From Pseudomonadales bacterium (GTDB lineage Bacteria; Pseudomonadota; Gammaproteobacteria; Pseudomonadales; Azotimanducaceae): a stretch of DNA of 64,000 bases. Of this stretch, positions 50,301 through 59,332 are shown piece after piece (position 1 is the first letter of the stretch; each line of letters starts with the position of its first letter). The notes under the pieces are model-generated. The model was not told where the DNA came from, made no database searches, and worked only from the letters and a program-made list of their open reading frames with translations. The DNA lies in assembly GCA_023300545.1 (NCBI GenBank), contig JALZVT010000044.1, forward strand, positions 1-64,000, given 5' to 3'. The translations under genes and the position numbers were made by a program.

Positions 50301-53204
50301 ATCTCGCCCAGCAACAAACCCACTACCTTGAGAGATGAGTGGTGAGGGTAAAAAGCCCCAAATTTCATCTTGGCTTGCGCCATTGCCAGCCGTTGCCGGA
50401 ATAACGGTTCCCGCGCCCCAGCCACTGCCATCCGGAAAGCTGTCCATAAAGCCAATGGCAATCTCATCACCTGCAGCGAGAGAAAGCGTTACTGCCCCGT
50501 TGCTATCGAAGTCAAAGCTATTACTGCCAACCACGTAGTCTGACTGGGTTCGTGTGGTTCCAATCGCCAGCACCGTGAAGTCGTTATCGCCATTCACTCG
50601 AACAACAACTGGCGTCACAGGGTTACCTAACCGCTGAGCAAAAAACTTGAATTCATTAACATCTAGAGAACCGGCTTCAGCACCTTGCTGAAATGTGTCC
50701 TGCTCATTGATATAGAGACTGGGATGATGGCCATCAATAAAGCTACCACCCGATGTCGTATCGTTACCCAGCTCAAAGCCTCCGAGCTGATCAATCCATT
50801 GCCCAACAACTGCCATTCCCTGGGTATCAACCAAGTTTTTCGCAATGGGCGGCATGCTGAACGACTGCCCTACCGAATTGGCTCGATGAAACAACACAGA
50901 CTGCGTCAGACTACCGGGCACAATCACGGCTTCACCCGCAATGCCCAACGATTCGGCAAGTTCACCGCCAATCAGATTTTGTTCAGACAACGGAGTCGTC
51001 AGTCGCGCATCAAAGTTTGCACGAACGCCACCAGGCCGGTGACAGTAGGCGCAGTTAGAATCGAGGTAAGAACGCGCTCGATCGCTCAGGCTCGCATTAG
51101 AATCGTTGTGCGCTACGGAGGTGGTTACGCCGGCAAGTAAGCCAGGTACCGCGGCATCACTGACACCCAGCGGCAGAATGCCCAGATCGTGCAGCGTTTC
51201 CAGTTGGTTACCACTGCGCCCTGTGAGCGGGTAAGTGACATCGCCGTTTAGTTGGCGCGTGTTTGCCCCTAAAACCGCACCTGAGGTGCTGCTGTGGCAA
51301 GCAAGACATTCATTACGGCTCGGAAACACCCAAACCTGATCACGCGGACCATTTGCCGTCTGCACGCTAACCACACGTTCTTCACCGGCAGTAAGCAGCA
51401 CCGCGTCTGTCTCGGACTCGTTCCAGCGATAGGTGACCGCGTAGTGGCCGCTCTCAGTTTTAACAACAAAGCGGGTTTCAAGGCGGGTGCGAGAACTCGG
51501 GTTATCTTCATCAATTGAAAGCTCGAAGTGCTTGATCAAAACGGCTCCCGTCGGAAACGTCCAATCGCCCTCAGCCGAAAACTCAATCTGTTCGGCGGCA
51601 GTATCATGCGTGCCATCGTTCGGAATACACATCCAGCGGAACTTCGCCGCCCCATCTGACCAGAAAGGTTCATTGAGGTCGTACGGAATACAGGCCGGGT
51701 TTGGCGTCAAGCTTTGCAGATCTTGAAAGGCGCCAGTCAACGACAGCAGCGCCGGTGGCTCAGGCGCGACCGGCACGCTGGCAGCGCGCACAAGCATCTG
51801 AATTCGGCCATTGGGGTTAAGCCCTCCCGCCGTTCGCGCGATCAAAATATTACCTTTGCTGTCTAGCAGGTAACCATTAACGCCGTTTGGAAAACCAGCC
51901 GTGACCTCGCCAATCTGGTCAATGTCATAGGTGCCGCCATTACCTGTCGCCGTCCAGAGCCGGCCGCTAACAAAGTCGGAGAACACGTACTTACCAAAGA
52001 GTTCTGGAAACAGGTCGCCACGATAGACGCCAGCACCAATGACCGCCTGGCCCTGGTCGCGGGGGTAATCCCATACGGGGGGTGCGGGGTTACCAATGAC
52101 ATTGGCCGGCTCGGGGATTACACCTGCAACATTACCTTCACGATAGCCCCACTGATGGTTATCACCGCGACGCGCAATGCTGATTTCTTCTCGCGCTGAC
52201 TGGCCAACATCGGCAATCCAAATGTTTCCGGAGGCATCGTCAAGGGCGATGGTAAACGGATGTCTTAGGCCAAGACTAAAAAATTCTTCAAGGTTTTCAC
52301 CGTTTTCGTTAACAAAAGGATTGTCATTCGGAATACCGTAATTTTGCGTAAACGACAGCGGCCACTCAGGACCATTGGTTCTGGGATCTTCCTCCAGATG
52401 GGTGGGCTGACGACGAATGGGATGACTGCGGTTTGGATCTTGATCCACATCAATGCGCAGAATTCCGCTCCACAATCCGCCATCTAATCTCTGAGTATTA
52501 AAGTTTCGATTGCAACAGTTGCCCTCGTCACCTCTGGAGATGTAGAGGAAGCCATCATCACCAAAAAACATATCGCCGCCAACATGCCATTGCTGACGGT
52601 CAAACTGACTCATAAGCACCTGCTCAGTGCTGAGATCAACCTGACCATTGATCACCGTGAAGCGCGACAACCGATCGTAGCCGTCCACTGTAGGGCTCTG
52701 AGTGAAGGTACCTGACTGGGTGGGCGACCAGCGGTAAGTGATGTAAACAAAACTCGCATTAGGCGAGCCTGGCTGCCCAAATTCCGGGTGAAAGGCCAAA
52801 TCGCTGATGCCGCCTTCACCGACCCCGGATTTGCCATGCATGATCGGACGAATATCAAAAAACTGAGTGCGATCGGTCGCGCCAGGTTGATGGCTGACGG
52901 TCCAGCCAACGCCATCTTTGCCGACAATCAACAAGCGATCCTGGGTGGGATGCTCAACGATTCGAATCGGCTCGACAAAGGTTAGATCGGGGTAATAGTC
53001 AGCCTGAGTCCAACTGCTGTCATTCGACGCACCAGGACTGGCATCTGGAAAAGCACCATCAAGGAAGGCATCAAGTGGCGAAGCTGTGTCCAGCCCGGGC
53101 GCGGCGACCGCCCCTGGACCCATAAGCCCACCCAAGAGCAACAGGGTGGCAACAACAGCTGGAGGTGTTTTTAGTACGGACATCAGACTCAGTCTCTCGA
53201 TCAA
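47391..53204 (-). CDS. Secreted PQQ-type dehydrogenase/diheme cytochrome/beta-sandwich fusion protein
   Basis: A 1937-residue exported protein. A signal peptide (cleavage near AVAA, residue 35) is followed by a glucose/sorbosone dehydrogenase-like propeller (about 70-472; for example GGDMFFGDDGFLYISRGDEG and LGLRHPFTIALDDASG). Next is a cytochrome region (about 485-810) with two heme sites, CLACH (633-637) and CAYCH (718-722), and a possible Met ligand in SMPP. Three copies of a ~180-residue module follow (821-1004, 1203-1378, 1388-1565), interleaved with three lectin- or DUF642-like domains starting VNGSFE (about 1015-1168, 1582-1733, 1750-1935) and a Gly/Asp linker (1169-1203). It probably oxidises a sugar and passes electrons to its own hemes while bound to a polymer or surface. 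The start is a TTG at 53204 or the ATG at 53183. Confidence 0.85.
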   Translation of the reverse strand: MIERLSLMSVLKTPPAVVATLLLLGGLMGPGAVAAPGLDTASPLDAFLDGAFPDASPGASNDSSWTQADYYPDLTFVEPIRIVEHPTQDRLLIVGKDGVGWTVSHQPGATDRTQFFDIRPIMHGKSGVGEGGISDLAFHPEFGQPGSPNASFVYITYRWSPTQSGTFTQSPTVDGYDRLSRFTVINGQVDLSTEQVLMSQFDRQQWHVGGDMFFGDDGFLYISRGDEGNCCNRNFNTQRLDGGLWSGILRIDVDQDPNRSHPIRRQPTHLEEDPRTNGPEWPLSFTQNYGIPNDNPFVNENGENLEEFFSLGLRHPFTIALDDASGNIWIADVGQSAREEISIARRGDNHQWGYREGNVAGVIPEPANVIGNPAPPVWDYPRDQGQAVIGAGVYRGDLFPELFGKYVFSDFVSGRLWTATGNGGTYDIDQIGEVTAGFPNGVNGYLLDSKGNILIARTAGGLNPNGRIQMLVRAASVPVAPEPPALLSLTGAFQDLQSLTPNPACIPYDLNEPFWSDGAAKFRWMCIPNDGTHDTAAEQIEFSAEGDWTFPTGAVLIKHFELSIDEDNPSSRTRLETRFVVKTESGHYAVTYRWNESETDAVLLTAGEERVVSVQTANGPRDQVWVFPSRNECLACHSSTSGAVLGANTRQLNGDVTYPLTGRSGNQLETLHDLGILPLGVSDAAVPGLLAGVTTSVAHNDSNASLSDRARSYLDSNCAYCHRPGGVRANFDARLTTPLSEQNLIGGELAESLGIAGEAVIVPGSLTQSVLFHRANSVGQSFSMPPIAKNLVDTQGMAVVGQWIDQLGGFELGNDTTSGGSFIDGHHPSLYINEQDTFQQGAEAGSLDVNEFKFFAQRLGNPVTPVVVRVNGDNDFTVLAIGTTRTQSDYVVGSNSFDFDSNGAVTLSLAAGDEIAIGFMDSFPDGSGWGAGTVIPATAGNGASQDEIWGFLPSPLISQGSGFVAGRDTAAIAVNQNPTVTNAGKALGQFNLRRDYKVAITFGRDDSVVGQAPAVVNGSFELPGVSDFTIYTDPGDIAGWTITSGSVEIDRLPWPAAVGLQSMDLAGSSAGSLEQNIAGLMPGATYALTWQFAAHRDAVSQLSATVLIDGAVVQTIQADQSMRPPNYQAGRVEFVAPQSGDITIAFAAQSAGSRGIVLDDVELEFVALGPNDGGGDGGGDSGGGDDGGGDSGGGDSGSPTTDNGVVVGSTITNRPALDTWNSNLVINETATYTNDSGGELDVTLANFSFYAGANAAPITPFVVRVNGDNDFTVLAVGTTRTGYALGANSFGFANGNSTVSLPAGATLAVGFLDANANGSGSGAGSVVRYATGAGEFWYSGGPTGADSASVAVGSAPTPGARTLLNLSRSYSFNIELVPESDTGGPITIGEEVVGYPVTDRTNLDGWFSNLVINESESFANDTGASVDVSLDSFSFYAGANAAPITPFVVRVNGDNDFTVLAIGTTRSGFSLGANTFAFADAPVSVSLPAGATLAIGFLDANANGSGSGAGSVVDYNNSTGDSIWYSGGPAGSQSASVALGAEPTPGARTLLALSRRYSFSIGFTVGASTGDPNPNPSPGSAVVVNGSFESSEINNGGFVQLTSLEGWSVSGGAEIWASGFLGQLSAEGQRFMELDAGANVDGVSQVVTTQVGQRYRLIFDAKQRNGTAPASNALEVRVGGSTVLAFTPRSTSWESVSLVFTGTGSDEIGFFEAASGNDSVGAHLDNVRIETAILPIQTADAVSLCSSGNANRLVNGSFEETSNPGFGSAAELITSLGRTNSSGRFLDRHTETDFPGWFATGGIALQQGGFSQGGTLELGTDGFLNVNAVEGTVFAEMDGNHHNQLVAVTPGERLDWELSHRGRPGTDSVRVAIGAPGNQADLAVAFTPNQFWVTHRGSYTVPTGVTQVMFSVSPFTAANGDIDSSNLLDDVKLCSAN
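48510..49043 (-). repeat. Third copy of the internal ~180-residue module
   Basis: Encodes residues about 1388-1565 of the large protein. It shares long near-identical runs with the copy at 49071-49598, both in protein (PFVVRVNGDNDFTVLA, FLDANANGSGSGAGSVV, PTPGARTLL) and in DNA, which points to recent duplication. Confidence 0.85.
49071..49598 (-). repeat. Second copy of the internal ~180-residue module
   Basis: Residues about 1203-1378. Closely matches the third copy; the shared core is PFVVRVNGDNDFTVLA with a Ser/Gly-rich loop further on. It follows the Gly/Asp linker. Confidence 0.85.
50193..50744 (-). repeat. First, diverged copy of the internal module
   Basis: Residues about 821-1004. 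It keeps the core VVVRVNGDNDFTVLAIGTTR and the aligned FMDSFPDGSGWGAG loop but is otherwise diverged, and it has an extra stretch near 950-970. It directly follows the cytochrome region. Confidence 0.75.
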
Positions 53205-53302
53205 TATGGTCAGTTTTCTTGCATCATAAATGCTGAGAATAATGTACCAATTGCGAGCAGCTGAATTCGCATTGTCTCGTGGCGAGTTTGTAGGGAAAAG
53301 CT

Positions 53303-53389
53303 TGGTGCCGAAGGCGAGACTCGAACTCGCACGCCCGTAAGAGCACTACCCCCTCAAGGTAGCGTGTCTACCAATTCCACCACTTCGGC
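53303..53389 (-). tRNA. tRNA-Leu (anticodon GAG)
   Basis: An 87-nt class II tRNA with CCA and a long variable arm. The acceptor GCCGAAG pairs with CTTCGGC, and the anticodon loop CTTGAGG gives GAG. It lies 51 bp after secG, as leuU does in E. coli. Confidence 0.97.
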
Positions 53390-53440
53390 ATGAAGCTTTG
53401 CTGCGAGCTGACGCGGGTTGAGGGCCCTTAGACGTCAGAC

Positions 53441-53947
53441 TTAGAGATCAGGAAGGTTGGAATCTACCGATTCCACTTCTCCAGTCAACTCTGATGTATC
53501 AATTTCTATGTCGCCCGCTTGTTCGATCGCGTCTTCAAGGGCTGCAGGCAGCTCAAACTCTGAGGCCTCTACACTTGGGACATCTAGGCTTGGGACATCA
53601 ATATCGAGATTCGGGACATCAGGCGAACCAACCGGTTCATCCGCTAGCCCAGAAACCGGAGCGGCCACCTGGGGCATACCCAGGTCGGACAACGAACCCG
53701 CACGCTCTTTGGCCGTATAGGCTAGACCAAACGCGATAAAGAAGAAGCCAACAGCCAGCCAACTCGTGAGCCGAGCCAGAAACGAGGTTGAGCCCGCACT
53801 GCCAAACATGGTGTTTGAGCCGCCGCCGCCAAAGGCTGCGCCAACGTCTGCTCCCTTGCCTTGCTGAATCAAAATCAGCACGCCAAGCGCCAACGCGTCG
53901 ATAACCAACAGCGCAAGCAGGACGTTTTCCAAATTTTCTAGAATCAT
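53441..53947 (-). CDS. secG: Preprotein translocase subunit SecG with extended acidic tail
   Basis: Small SecYEG subunit with two membrane helices (about 9-27 and 57-76) and the connecting QQGKGADVGAAFGGGGSNTM typical of SecG. Most SecG proteins have ~75-110 residues; this one has 168 because of a C-terminal tail rich in Asp, Glu, Pro and Leu with repeated pieces (VPNLDIDVPSLDVPSVEA). The tail is probably cytoplasmic or periplasmic depending on topology. The ATG at 53947 has an AGAGGT ahead of it. It is downstream of tpiA by 39 bp. Confidence 0.94.
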   Translation of the reverse strand: MILENLENVLLALLVIDALALGVLILIQQGKGADVGAAFGGGGSNTMFGSAGSTSFLARLTSWLAVGFFFIAFGLAYTAKERAGSLSDLGMPQVAAPVSGLADEPVGSPDVPNLDIDVPSLDVPSVEASEFELPAALEDAIEQAGDIEIDTSELTGEVESVDSNLPDL

Positions 53948-53986
53948 TATGAACCTCTATACCAGAGATCTTGGCGGACGCGGAGG

Positions 53987-54754
53987 TTACCCAACTGCTC
54001 GCGCTATCGCCACAAATTTCTCGACCACAAGCGCGGCGCCCCCAACCAGACCACCGTCAATATCGACCTGACCGAACAACTCTGCCGCGTTTTCGGGGTT
54101 TACGCTGCCCCCATAAAGCAGGCGTACCTTGCTGGCCAAATCGGCATCACGACCCGCCAGCGCCTGCCGAATCACGCCATGCATCTCTTGGGCTTGATCG
54201 GGTGTCGCGGTCTCACCAGTGCCAATGGCCCAAACCGGCTCATAGGCCACCATGCCGCGCTCAAGCCAGCCAAGACCTGCCACGTCTAATACCGCATTCA
54301 GCTGCGCTAAAACGACCTCAGCGGCCCGTCCGGCGCGGCGTTCGTCAATAGTTTCACCAACGCACAACACCGCTGCTACGCCTGCGCGCTCGGCCGCCTG
54401 CACCTTGGCTGCCGTGTCAGCATTGGTTTCTCCAAACAGCGCACGCCGCTCAGAGTGCCCCACCAATACCCAGCCAATGCCCATGTCGTCGAGCATTTCT
54501 GCCGACAGCTCACCCGTGAAGGCGCCCTGGGTTTCGGCATGAATATTCTGCGCGCCAATCGCCACCTCAGGCGGCAACATTGACCGTGCTAACGCCAGAT
54601 GCGGCGCGGCCGGAAAAATGAGCAACTCTGGTGCCACAGAGCCCGAATTTGGCCCCGCATGCGCGAGGGCGCCCGCGAGATCGCTCGCAAACTCTTCGAG
54701 AAACGACACAGAGCCGTGCATCTTCCAATTACCGGCAACAACGCTAACGCGCAC
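53987..54754 (-). CDS. tpiA: Triosephosphate isomerase
   Basis: Glycolytic enzyme interconverting dihydroxyacetone phosphate and glyceraldehyde-3-phosphate, 255 residues. The catalytic residues are visible: Lys in AGNWKMHG, His in VLVGHSERR and Glu in VAYEPVWAIGTG, plus the phosphate loop LYGGSVNPENA. The start is a GTG at 54754 with AGGAG six bases upstream. It lies between glmM and secG, the Pseudomonas order as I recall it. Confidence 0.97.
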   Translation of the reverse strand: MRVSVVAGNWKMHGSVSFLEEFASDLAGALAHAGPNSGSVAPELLIFPAAPHLALARSMLPPEVAIGAQNIHAETQGAFTGELSAEMLDDMGIGWVLVGHSERRALFGETNADTAAKVQAAERAGVAAVLCVGETIDERRAGRAAEVVLAQLNAVLDVAGLGWLERGMVAYEPVWAIGTGETATPDQAQEMHGVIRQALAGRDADLASKVRLLYGGSVNPENAAELFGQVDIDGGLVGGAALVVEKFVAIARAVG

Positions 54755-54830
54755 AGGCGACTCCTAAGGACACAATTAGGGGGATATTAAAGGGTGGGCA
54801 GGATGGTGACAAAAATAGTGTGCGGAGGAA

Positions 54831-54870
54831 GGGGTCAGCGAAGGACGGGGTCAGAATTAATTCTGACCCC
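54831..54870. repeat. REP-like palindrome with a tandem half-site
   Basis: 54847-54870 is a perfect 24-bp palindrome with arms GGGGTCAGAA/TTCTGACCCC and centre TTAA. A further GGGGTCAG starts at 54831, 16 bp before the first arm. The arms match those of the terminator after pnp. It lies between glmM and tpiA and has no T-tract, so it does not look like a terminator here. Such palindromes are often multicopy intergenic elements; only two clear copies are in this window. Confidence 0.6.
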
Positions 54871-54897
54871 CAAACGTATCTGCCCCAAAGTCGTTTG

Positions 54898-56280
54898 CTA
54901 GTCGCCGCCAGACACCGACACAGCGGCAGGGCCACGGCGGCGGCCTGCAGCTTCGACATCATCGACCAGTCGATCGGTATACATCGTCACTTCACTGAGG
55001 TCTTCGCCCTCAACCATCACGCGCACGACCGGTTCGGTGCCAGAGGGTCGCAGCAGCACTCGGCCGCGCGATCCCATCTCGGCTTCAACCGCGCGAACGG
55101 CAGCCAGCACATCATCGCTCTGGGCCACGTCTTTGGGCGCAGGCACTGATACGTTCTTCATCACCTGGGGCATCTTTTGCATACCCGACTTCAGGTCCGC
55201 CAGACTGCGGCCAGACTGAATCATCGGCAGCAGCACTTGCAGCGCCGCGACAATGCCGTCTCCAGTGGTCGCCACATCAAGACAGATAATGTGTCCTGAA
55301 CTTTCACCACCCAGCTCCCAGCTGCGGCTGGACATGGCTTCCTTAACATAACGATCGCCAACGGCTGCCCGTACAAACGGAATATCGCGAGACTTAAACG
55401 CGTTCTCAAGGCCAAGGTTACTCATCACTGTGCCAACAACACCGCCGCCCAAAGTCTTGGCATCAGCGCGGTGGGTGGCAATGATGTAAAGCAGTTCATC
55501 ACCATCGAGTATTTGGCCCGTGTGATCAACCATCGCCAGCCGATCACCATCACCATCAAACGCAATGCCAATGTCAGCGCGCAGCTCTAGCACTTTGGCC
55601 GCCAACGCCTGAGGCGCGGTCGAACCAACGCCCTCATTGATGTTACGGCCATCAGGCTCGTTACCAATGACAAATACGTCAGCGCCCAGCTCTTCGAACA
55701 CGCCTGGGGCAACGTGATAGGTTGCGCCATGCGCGCAATCAAGCACAACGCGCAGGCCATTCAATCGCACGTTGCGATCGATTGTGGCTTTACAAAACTC
55801 AATGTAACGACCACGGGCGTCTTCCATGCGTTCGGCACGGCCCAGCTTGTCAGATGCAACACAAACCATCTTGCGATCCAGCTCTGCTTCGATGGCTAGC
55901 TCAGTTTCATCAGGCAGTTTGTTGCCTGAACCATCAAAGAACTTGATGCCATTGTCGTAATACGGATTGTGCGAGGCAGAAATAACAATGCCTGCATCAG
56001 CGCGCAGCGTGCGCGTCAGGTAGGCAACCGCAGGTGTTGGCATAGGGCCCAGCAACGACACGTTTGCACCGGCTGACGAAAGGCCCGCTTCAAGTACCGC
56101 CTCGAGCATATAGCCCGATATGCGCGTGTCTTTTCCGATCAGAACCTTGCCGGAACCTCTTCCTGCAAATACTCGACCCACCGCCCAACCAAGGCGTAAA
56201 CAAAACTCCGGAGTGATTGGCGTCTCGCCAACTCTCCCACGCACCCCGTCGGTGCCAAAATATTTGCGTGAATCTGTCAT
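54898..56280 (-). CDS. glmM: Phosphoglucosamine mutase
   Basis: Converts glucosamine-6-phosphate to glucosamine-1-phosphate for UDP-GlcNAc, and so for wall and LPS. The 460 residues include the start [14 protein letters not shown], the phosphoserine loop [15 protein letters not shown], the metal loop FDGDGDR, and the C-terminal [15 protein letters not shown] short extra tail ([17 protein letters not shown]) ends the protein. I chose the ATG at 56280; longer readings from 56382 would overlap folP. folP lies 25 bp upstream. Confidence 0.97.
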   Translation of the reverse strand: MTDSRKYFGTDGVRGRVGETPITPEFCLRLGWAVGRVFAGRGSGKVLIGKDTRISGYMLEAVLEAGLSSAGANVSLLGPMPTPAVAYLTRTLRADAGIVISASHNPYYDNGIKFFDGSGNKLPDETELAIEAELDRKMVCVASDKLGRAERMEDARGRYIEFCKATIDRNVRLNGLRVVLDCAHGATYHVAPGVFEELGADVFVIGNEPDGRNINEGVGSTAPQALAAKVLELRADIGIAFDGDGDRLAMVDHTGQILDGDELLYIIATHRADAKTLGGGVVGTVMSNLGLENAFKSRDIPFVRAAVGDRYVKEAMSSRSWELGGESSGHIICLDVATTGDGIVAALQVLLPMIQSGRSLADLKSGMQKMPQVMKNVSVPAPKDVAQSDDVLAAVRAVEAEMGSRGRVLLRPSGTEPVVRVMVEGEDLSEVTMYTDRLVDDVEAAGRRRGPAAVSVSGGD

Positions 56281-56305
56281 AAGTTTTTCCCAATCCGGCA
56301 CTTGT

Positions 56306-57187
56306 TTATTTCTCTGGGGCTGAATTCTTTGTCGAAGCCCACGCGCTAGCGATTCGCAAGGCGTCGCGCGTAGCCTGGACATTGTGCGCCCGAATTATGG
56401 ACGCACCCTGCGCAACGGCAAAGGCCGCAAGAACCGCGCTGCCTGTGTCTCGGTCTTCTGCTGTACGACCCGTAAGCTCGCCAACTGTGCGTTTACGCGA
56501 CAAACCGACCAACACGGGCAGTTCTGTCGTATCCGCACTCGCGGTGAGCTCACGAATTCGTCTTAGTAATTCGAGGTTGTGATCGAGAGTCTTTCCGAAC
56601 CCAATTCCTGGGTCGAGTGCGATACGCCTTTCGGCGATCCCCGCTGCTCGACACTTCTGCACTCGTTCTGCCAGAAAATCTCGCACCTCAATCAGCACAT
56701 CCCTGTAGAACGGTTGCTCCTGCATCGTACGGGGCTCACCTTGCATATGCATCAGACAAACCGCCGCACCGCTCTCAATCACAATGTCGACCATCCCTTC
56801 CTTCACTAGCGCGCGCACATCATTAATCAGATGCACGCCTGCTCCCAAAGTCTCTCGGGCAACCAGAGCATTACTGGTATCGACAGAAACAATAGTATCC
56901 AGCTGCATGAGCGCTTCAACGACGGGCATCACACGGTCGCACTCCTGTTGTGCAGAAACCTGCGCTGCGCCCGGTCGCGTCGACTCACCACCGACATCGA
57001 GGACGTCAGCGCCAGCGTCGAGCATGCCTTGAGCGGCAGTAACAATCGCATTGATATCGGCGGTGCCAGCAGCATTTAGCCAGCGACCGCCATCAGAAAA
57101 GGAATCGGGTGTGATGTTGAGCACACCCATAATGCGGGGTACATCGAATGTTAATTCGCGACCCCTGCAGTCGAGAGCATTCACCAT
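56306..57187 (-). CDS. folP: Dihydropteroate synthase
   Basis: Joins p-aminobenzoate to dihydropterin pyrophosphate in folate synthesis; target of sulfonamides. The 293 residues show [16 protein letters not shown], the [11 protein letters not shown] loop, [11 protein letters not shown]-like sequence ([16 protein letters not shown]) and [13 protein letters not shown]. It lies between ftsH and glmM, as in E. coli. The preceding enzyme, folK, is not found beside pcnB in this window. Confidence 0.97.
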   Translation of the reverse strand: MVNALDCRGRELTFDVPRIMGVLNITPDSFSDGGRWLNAAGTADINAIVTAAQGMLDAGADVLDVGGESTRPGAAQVSAQQECDRVMPVVEALMQLDTIVSVDTSNALVARETLGAGVHLINDVRALVKEGMVDIVIESGAAVCLMHMQGEPRTMQEQPFYRDVLIEVRDFLAERVQKCRAAGIAERRIALDPGIGFGKTLDHNLELLRRIRELTASADTTELPVLVGLSRKRTVGELTGRTAEDRDTGSAVLAAFAVAQGASIIRAHNVQATRDALRIASAWASTKNSAPEK

Positions 57188-57235
57188 AACAGCGACCTAC
57201 TTAGAGTCAGTCGAGCGGGCGGGCGCCTAGTTCGA

Positions 57236-59167
57236 TCAAGTCTCTTCGGCAGGGCCGCCAATCGGACTCGGGCCAGACTCTGGGTCTGCTGAATCAGAGG
57301 CGCCACTCACAGTTGGTCCACCAAAGTCGCTGCCACCGTCTTCTGGCGCGCGCGGCTTGGCACCCGCCATGATGTCATCGAGTTGACTGGAGTTAAGTGT
57401 TTCGTACTCCATCAACGCATCGGACATCGCGTGCAGCTTGTCGATGTTGTCGGTTAACAATTTTTCAGCAGTGGCGTAACACTCATCAATAATGCGTCGC
57501 ACCTCTTCGTCAATTCGGGCGGCCGTCTGATTAGACACCGGGTGGGCCTGCCGGCTGGCAGACATGCCTAAGAACGGCTCGCCATCGTCTTCGTCGTAGA
57601 GCAGCGGACCAAGCTCTTCAGACAGCCCCCACTTGGTCACCATATTGCGGGCCAGAGACGTCGCTTGCTTGATGTCGTTCGAGGCGCCGGTGGTAACACC
57701 GTCTTTGCCAAGAATCAGGTCTTCAGCGATACGCCCACCAAACGCTGAACAAATACGTCCAATAATGTGTTCGCGGCTATGACTGTAGCGGTCGTCTTCT
57801 GGCAAAAACATGGTGACGCCGAGTGCCCGTCCGCGAGGAATAATGGTGACCTTATAAACCGGATCATGATCGGGCATGAGCCGCCCCACAATCGCGTGAC
57901 CGGCTTCGTGATACGCCGTATTACGTTTCTCGGCTTCAGACATCGCCATTGATTTGCGCTCGGCGCCCATCATGATTTTGTCTTTAGCTTTTTCAAACTC
58001 GTCCATGCCAACCAGCCGCTTGCTCGCGCGCGCCGCAAACAGAGCCGCTTCGTTAACGATATTGGCAAGATCAGCACCCGAGAAACCCGGTGTACCACGA
58101 GCAATAATGCTCGGCACCACGTCGTCGCCCAACGGCACTTTGCGCATGTGTACCTTTAGAATTTGCTCCCGACCGCGGATGTCGGGCAGACCTACAACCA
58201 CCTGACGGTCAAAACGACCGGGACGCAACAGCGCTGGGTCGAGCACATCAGGACGGTTGGTTGCAGCAATAACAATAATGCCGTCGTTCGCTTCAAAGCC
58301 ATCCATCTCGACCAAGAGTTGGTTCAACGTTTGCTCGCGCTCGTCGTTGCCACCACCCATACCGGCGCCACGATGGCGACCTACGGCGTCGATCTCGTCG
58401 ATGAAGATAATGCAAGGCGCCTGTTTTTTCGCCTGCTCGAACATGTCGCGCACTCGCGAGGCGCCCACACCGACAAACATTTCGACAAAGTCGGAACCTG
58501 AGATCGAAAAGAACGGCACCTTGGCTTCGCCAGCAATGGCTTTTGCCAGCAGCGTCTTACCAGTACCCGGTTGCCCAGACATCAGTATGCCGCGCGGAAT
58601 GCGGCCACCCAGGCGCTGAAATTTGGACGGATCGCGCAGGAATTCAACCAGCTCTTGCACGTCTTCTTTGGCTTCATCTACGCCTGCAACATCTGCAAAC
58701 GTAGTTTTGATCTGGTCTTCAGACAGCAACCGCGCCTTCGACTTGCCGAAGGCCATGGGACCACCACGACCGCCGCCGCCACCCTGCATCTGGCGCATGA
58801 ACAGCATAAAGACCGCAATGATGATGAGTATTGGGAAGCTCGCAACCAGCAGCTGAGACCAAATGCTCGGCTGCTCTTTTAGCTTGCCGGTGACCTCAAC
58901 ATTGGCGTTGTACAGGTCGTCTACTAGCTTGTTATCCACCGTGGCAGGTGGTCGAACCACCTGGAAGGTGTCCCCGCTACTGCTTTTGCCATAGATGACG
59001 TCATCACCAATCTCGACACTGTCGACCCGGGAGGCTCGCACTTCTCCAATAAATTCGGAATAAGTGAGCGTATTAGGCTCTTGCTTCACACTAAAATTGT
59101 TGAATACCGTCAACAAAACTGCAGCGATCACCAGCCATACCAGCAGGTTTTTTCCCATATCATTCAA
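57236..59167 (-). CDS. ftsH: ATP-dependent zinc metalloprotease FtsH
   Basis: Membrane-bound AAA+ protease that degrades LpxC-type regulators and misfolded membrane proteins. Two membrane helices (about 8-24 and 105-123) flank a small periplasmic domain. The AAA+ part has [13 protein letters not shown] and [16 protein letters not shown], and the zinc site is HEAGH. The 643-residue protein ends in a Gly/Ser/Pro/Asp-rich tail. The TTG at 59167 has GAGGG seven bases upstream; an ATG three codons on (59158) is the alternative. Confidence 0.98.
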   Translation of the reverse strand: MNDMGKNLLVWLVIAAVLLTVFNNFSVKQEPNTLTYSEFIGEVRASRVDSVEIGDDVIYGKSSSGDTFQVVRPPATVDNKLVDDLYNANVEVTGKLKEQPSIWSQLLVASFPILIIIAVFMLFMRQMQGGGGGRGGPMAFGKSKARLLSEDQIKTTFADVAGVDEAKEDVQELVEFLRDPSKFQRLGGRIPRGILMSGQPGTGKTLLAKAIAGEAKVPFFSISGSDFVEMFVGVGASRVRDMFEQAKKQAPCIIFIDEIDAVGRHRGAGMGGGNDEREQTLNQLLVEMDGFEANDGIIVIAATNRPDVLDPALLRPGRFDRQVVVGLPDIRGREQILKVHMRKVPLGDDVVPSIIARGTPGFSGADLANIVNEAALFAARASKRLVGMDEFEKAKDKIMMGAERKSMAMSEAEKRNTAYHEAGHAIVGRLMPDHDPVYKVTIIPRGRALGVTMFLPEDDRYSHSREHIIGRICSAFGGRIAEDLILGKDGVTTGASNDIKQATSLARNMVTKWGLSEELGPLLYDEDDGEPFLGMSASRQAHPVSNQTAARIDEEVRRIIDECYATAEKLLTDNIDKLHAMSDALMEYETLNSSQLDDIMAGAKPRAPEDGGSDFGGPTVSGASDSADPESGPSPIGGPAEET

Positions 59168-59332
59168 GAGCTTACCCTCTTGCCTCGATTACTATTGCGT
59201 ACCATAAAGTAAAGCGCATACATCCATAAAAACCGTGCCGGTCAGGGCGAGATGGCCACCCTGTACTTAAACTATACCACCGTGATCAACCCGCTCGCGG
59301 GCCCAACGCTCATCACAGACTTGAATCATCTG

